The notes under the pieces: generated by a model
The model's input: only the letters and a program-made list of their open reading frames with translations
What the model was told of the DNA's origin: nothing
Databases searched by the model: none
Position numbers and translations under genes: made by a program
NCBI GenBank assembly: GCA_947568605.1
Contig: CANOPV010000065.1
Span: 1-5,463, forward strand
DNA from: an uncultured Clostridium sp.
GTDB lineage: Bacteria > Bacillota > Clostridia > TANB77 > CAG-508
Length of the DNA: 5,463 bases
Direction: 5' to 3'
Shown here: positions 4,809 through 5,463 of the stretch, piece after piece
How positions within the stretch are numbered: the first letter of the stretch is position 1
Layout of the letters: every line of letters starts with the position of its first letter

Positions 4809-5463
4809 GCTTTTTCTAATGTGATTTTTCCTAACTTACCTGCTCTAAAATCGTCTAATATAATACTTGCTGTTTTTTCGTCGTCTACATTACCACCTGA
4901 AATTATTGCTCCTCTTTTTTTTCCTATTAATTGCATTATTTCATAAATATTTTGATTTTGTTCTTGTTGCTTATTGTTTAATATATTATTAATTTCTTCT
5001 TTATCTAGTTTATATTTTTCTATTACATTATTATAATAGTTATTTAATAGAAATGTCAATAAATTAAATGCTATTTCTGTTTTTTGTAGTATATCATCTT
5101 TTATGGTTCCTGTATATGATAAATTTAATGCTACTTCTTGCGATTTAAATTTAGGCCATAATACTCCTGGTGTATCTAATATTTCTATATTTTTTGATGC
5201 TCTTACCCATTGTTTTTTCTTTGTTACTCCTGGTTTATTTCCTACTATTGCTGATGTTTTATTTGCTATTCTATTTATAAATGATGATTTACCCACATTT
5301 GGTATTCCTACTACTAATACTCTTATGATTTTTCCTACTCTACCTTTTATTGCATTTTTTTCTAAATCTTCTTTCATAATGTTTTCAATTTCTTTTAATA
5401 CATTATTTATTCCTATTCCTGTATTTGCATTTGTTAATATTGCTGTAATATTTTCTTTTTCCT
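4796..5463 (-). CDS. rbgA: Ribosome biogenesis GTPase RbgA (YlqF), 5' end outside the window
   Basis: A circularly permuted GTPase of the YlqF/YawG family that binds the pre-50S particle and promotes a late step of large-subunit maturation. The frame is open to the right edge: 28 codons precede the methionine at 5377, including NANTGIGINNVL, the G5-like region. That methionine is therefore internal and about 60-70 N-terminal residues, carrying the NKxD (G4) motif, lie beyond the window. Visible, numbered from the edge: G1 loop GIPNVGKSS (about 51-59), G2 PGVTKKKQW (about 75-83), G3 DTPGVLWPKF (about 94-103), then the helical C-terminal domain with IGKKRGAIISGG and DDFRAGKLGKITLE. The motif order G5-G1-G2-G3 confirms the permutation. 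The protein ends shortly after GKLGKITLE with KAIKN; these last codons and the stop lie in the arm of the inverted repeat, so the C-terminus may have been altered by an insertion. Confidence 0.94.
   Translation of the reverse strand, partial: EKENITAILTNANTGIGINNVLKEIENIMKEDLEKNAIKGRVGKIIRVLVVGIPNVGKSSFINRIANKTSAIVGNKPGVTKKKQWVRASKNIEILDTPGVLWPKFKSQEVALNLSYTGTIKDDILQKTEIAFNLLTFLLNNYYNNVIEKYKLDKEEINNILNNKQQEQNQNIYEIMQLIGKKRGAIISGGNVDDEKTASIILDDFRAGKLGKITLEKAIKN
4810..4817. repeat. Right copy of 8-base direct repeat flanking the inverted repeat
   Basis: CTTTTTCT, identical to 4677-4684. It lies inside the coding sequence of rbgA, covering the codons for the Leu-Glu-Lys-Ala stretch near the C-terminus. 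Confidence 0.45.

Overview
The window looks like chromosomal DNA of a low-GC Bacillota, most probably a member of the Clostridia. The DNA is very AT-rich, genes use A/T-ending codons, and ribosome binding sites are GGAGG-like. Promoters match the TTGACA/TATAAT consensus, and the window carries Mini-ribonuclease III together with RbgA-type ribosome assembly GTPase, a Bacillota-typical pair. I cannot name a species.

Layout from left to right. Positions 1-207 (minus strand) hold the N-terminal part of a prepilin-like protein whose in-frame start codon is missing. A GTAG-footed palindrome (174-197) sits exactly where the start should be. Positions 208-363 are AT-rich spacer. A large alpha-glucan (glycogen/maltodextrin) phosphorylase occupies 364-2931 on the minus strand. 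Positions 2935-3116 form a divergent promoter region with two near-consensus promoters back to back. Next is one plus-strand orphan gene (3117-3479) for a small two-helix membrane protein, whose stop codon lies inside its own strong terminator hairpin. A second copy of the GTAG palindrome (3552-3575) lies between this gene and the convergent genes that follow.

From 3592 to the right edge there is a minus-strand cluster, read from right to left: rbgA (5' end beyond the window), mrnC (Mini-RNase III), and a diacylglycerol/polyprenol kinase family membrane protein. RbgA drives late assembly of the 50S subunit and Mini-RNase III trims the ends of 23S rRNA precursor, so the first two genes act on the same particle. 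The third is a lipid-kinase-like protein that probably just shares the transcript.

The most unusual object is a roughly 122-base imperfect inverted repeat (4687-4808) between rbgA and mrnC. It folds almost completely if read as plus-strand RNA, because four of its five outer-arm imperfections become G-U pairs in that orientation only. It is flanked by an exact 8-base direct repeat. Removing it on paper would fuse the end of rbgA with the start of mrnC in an overlapping arrangement. It therefore looks like a small non-autonomous mobile element that landed in a translationally coupled operon, although a structured RNA is also possible.
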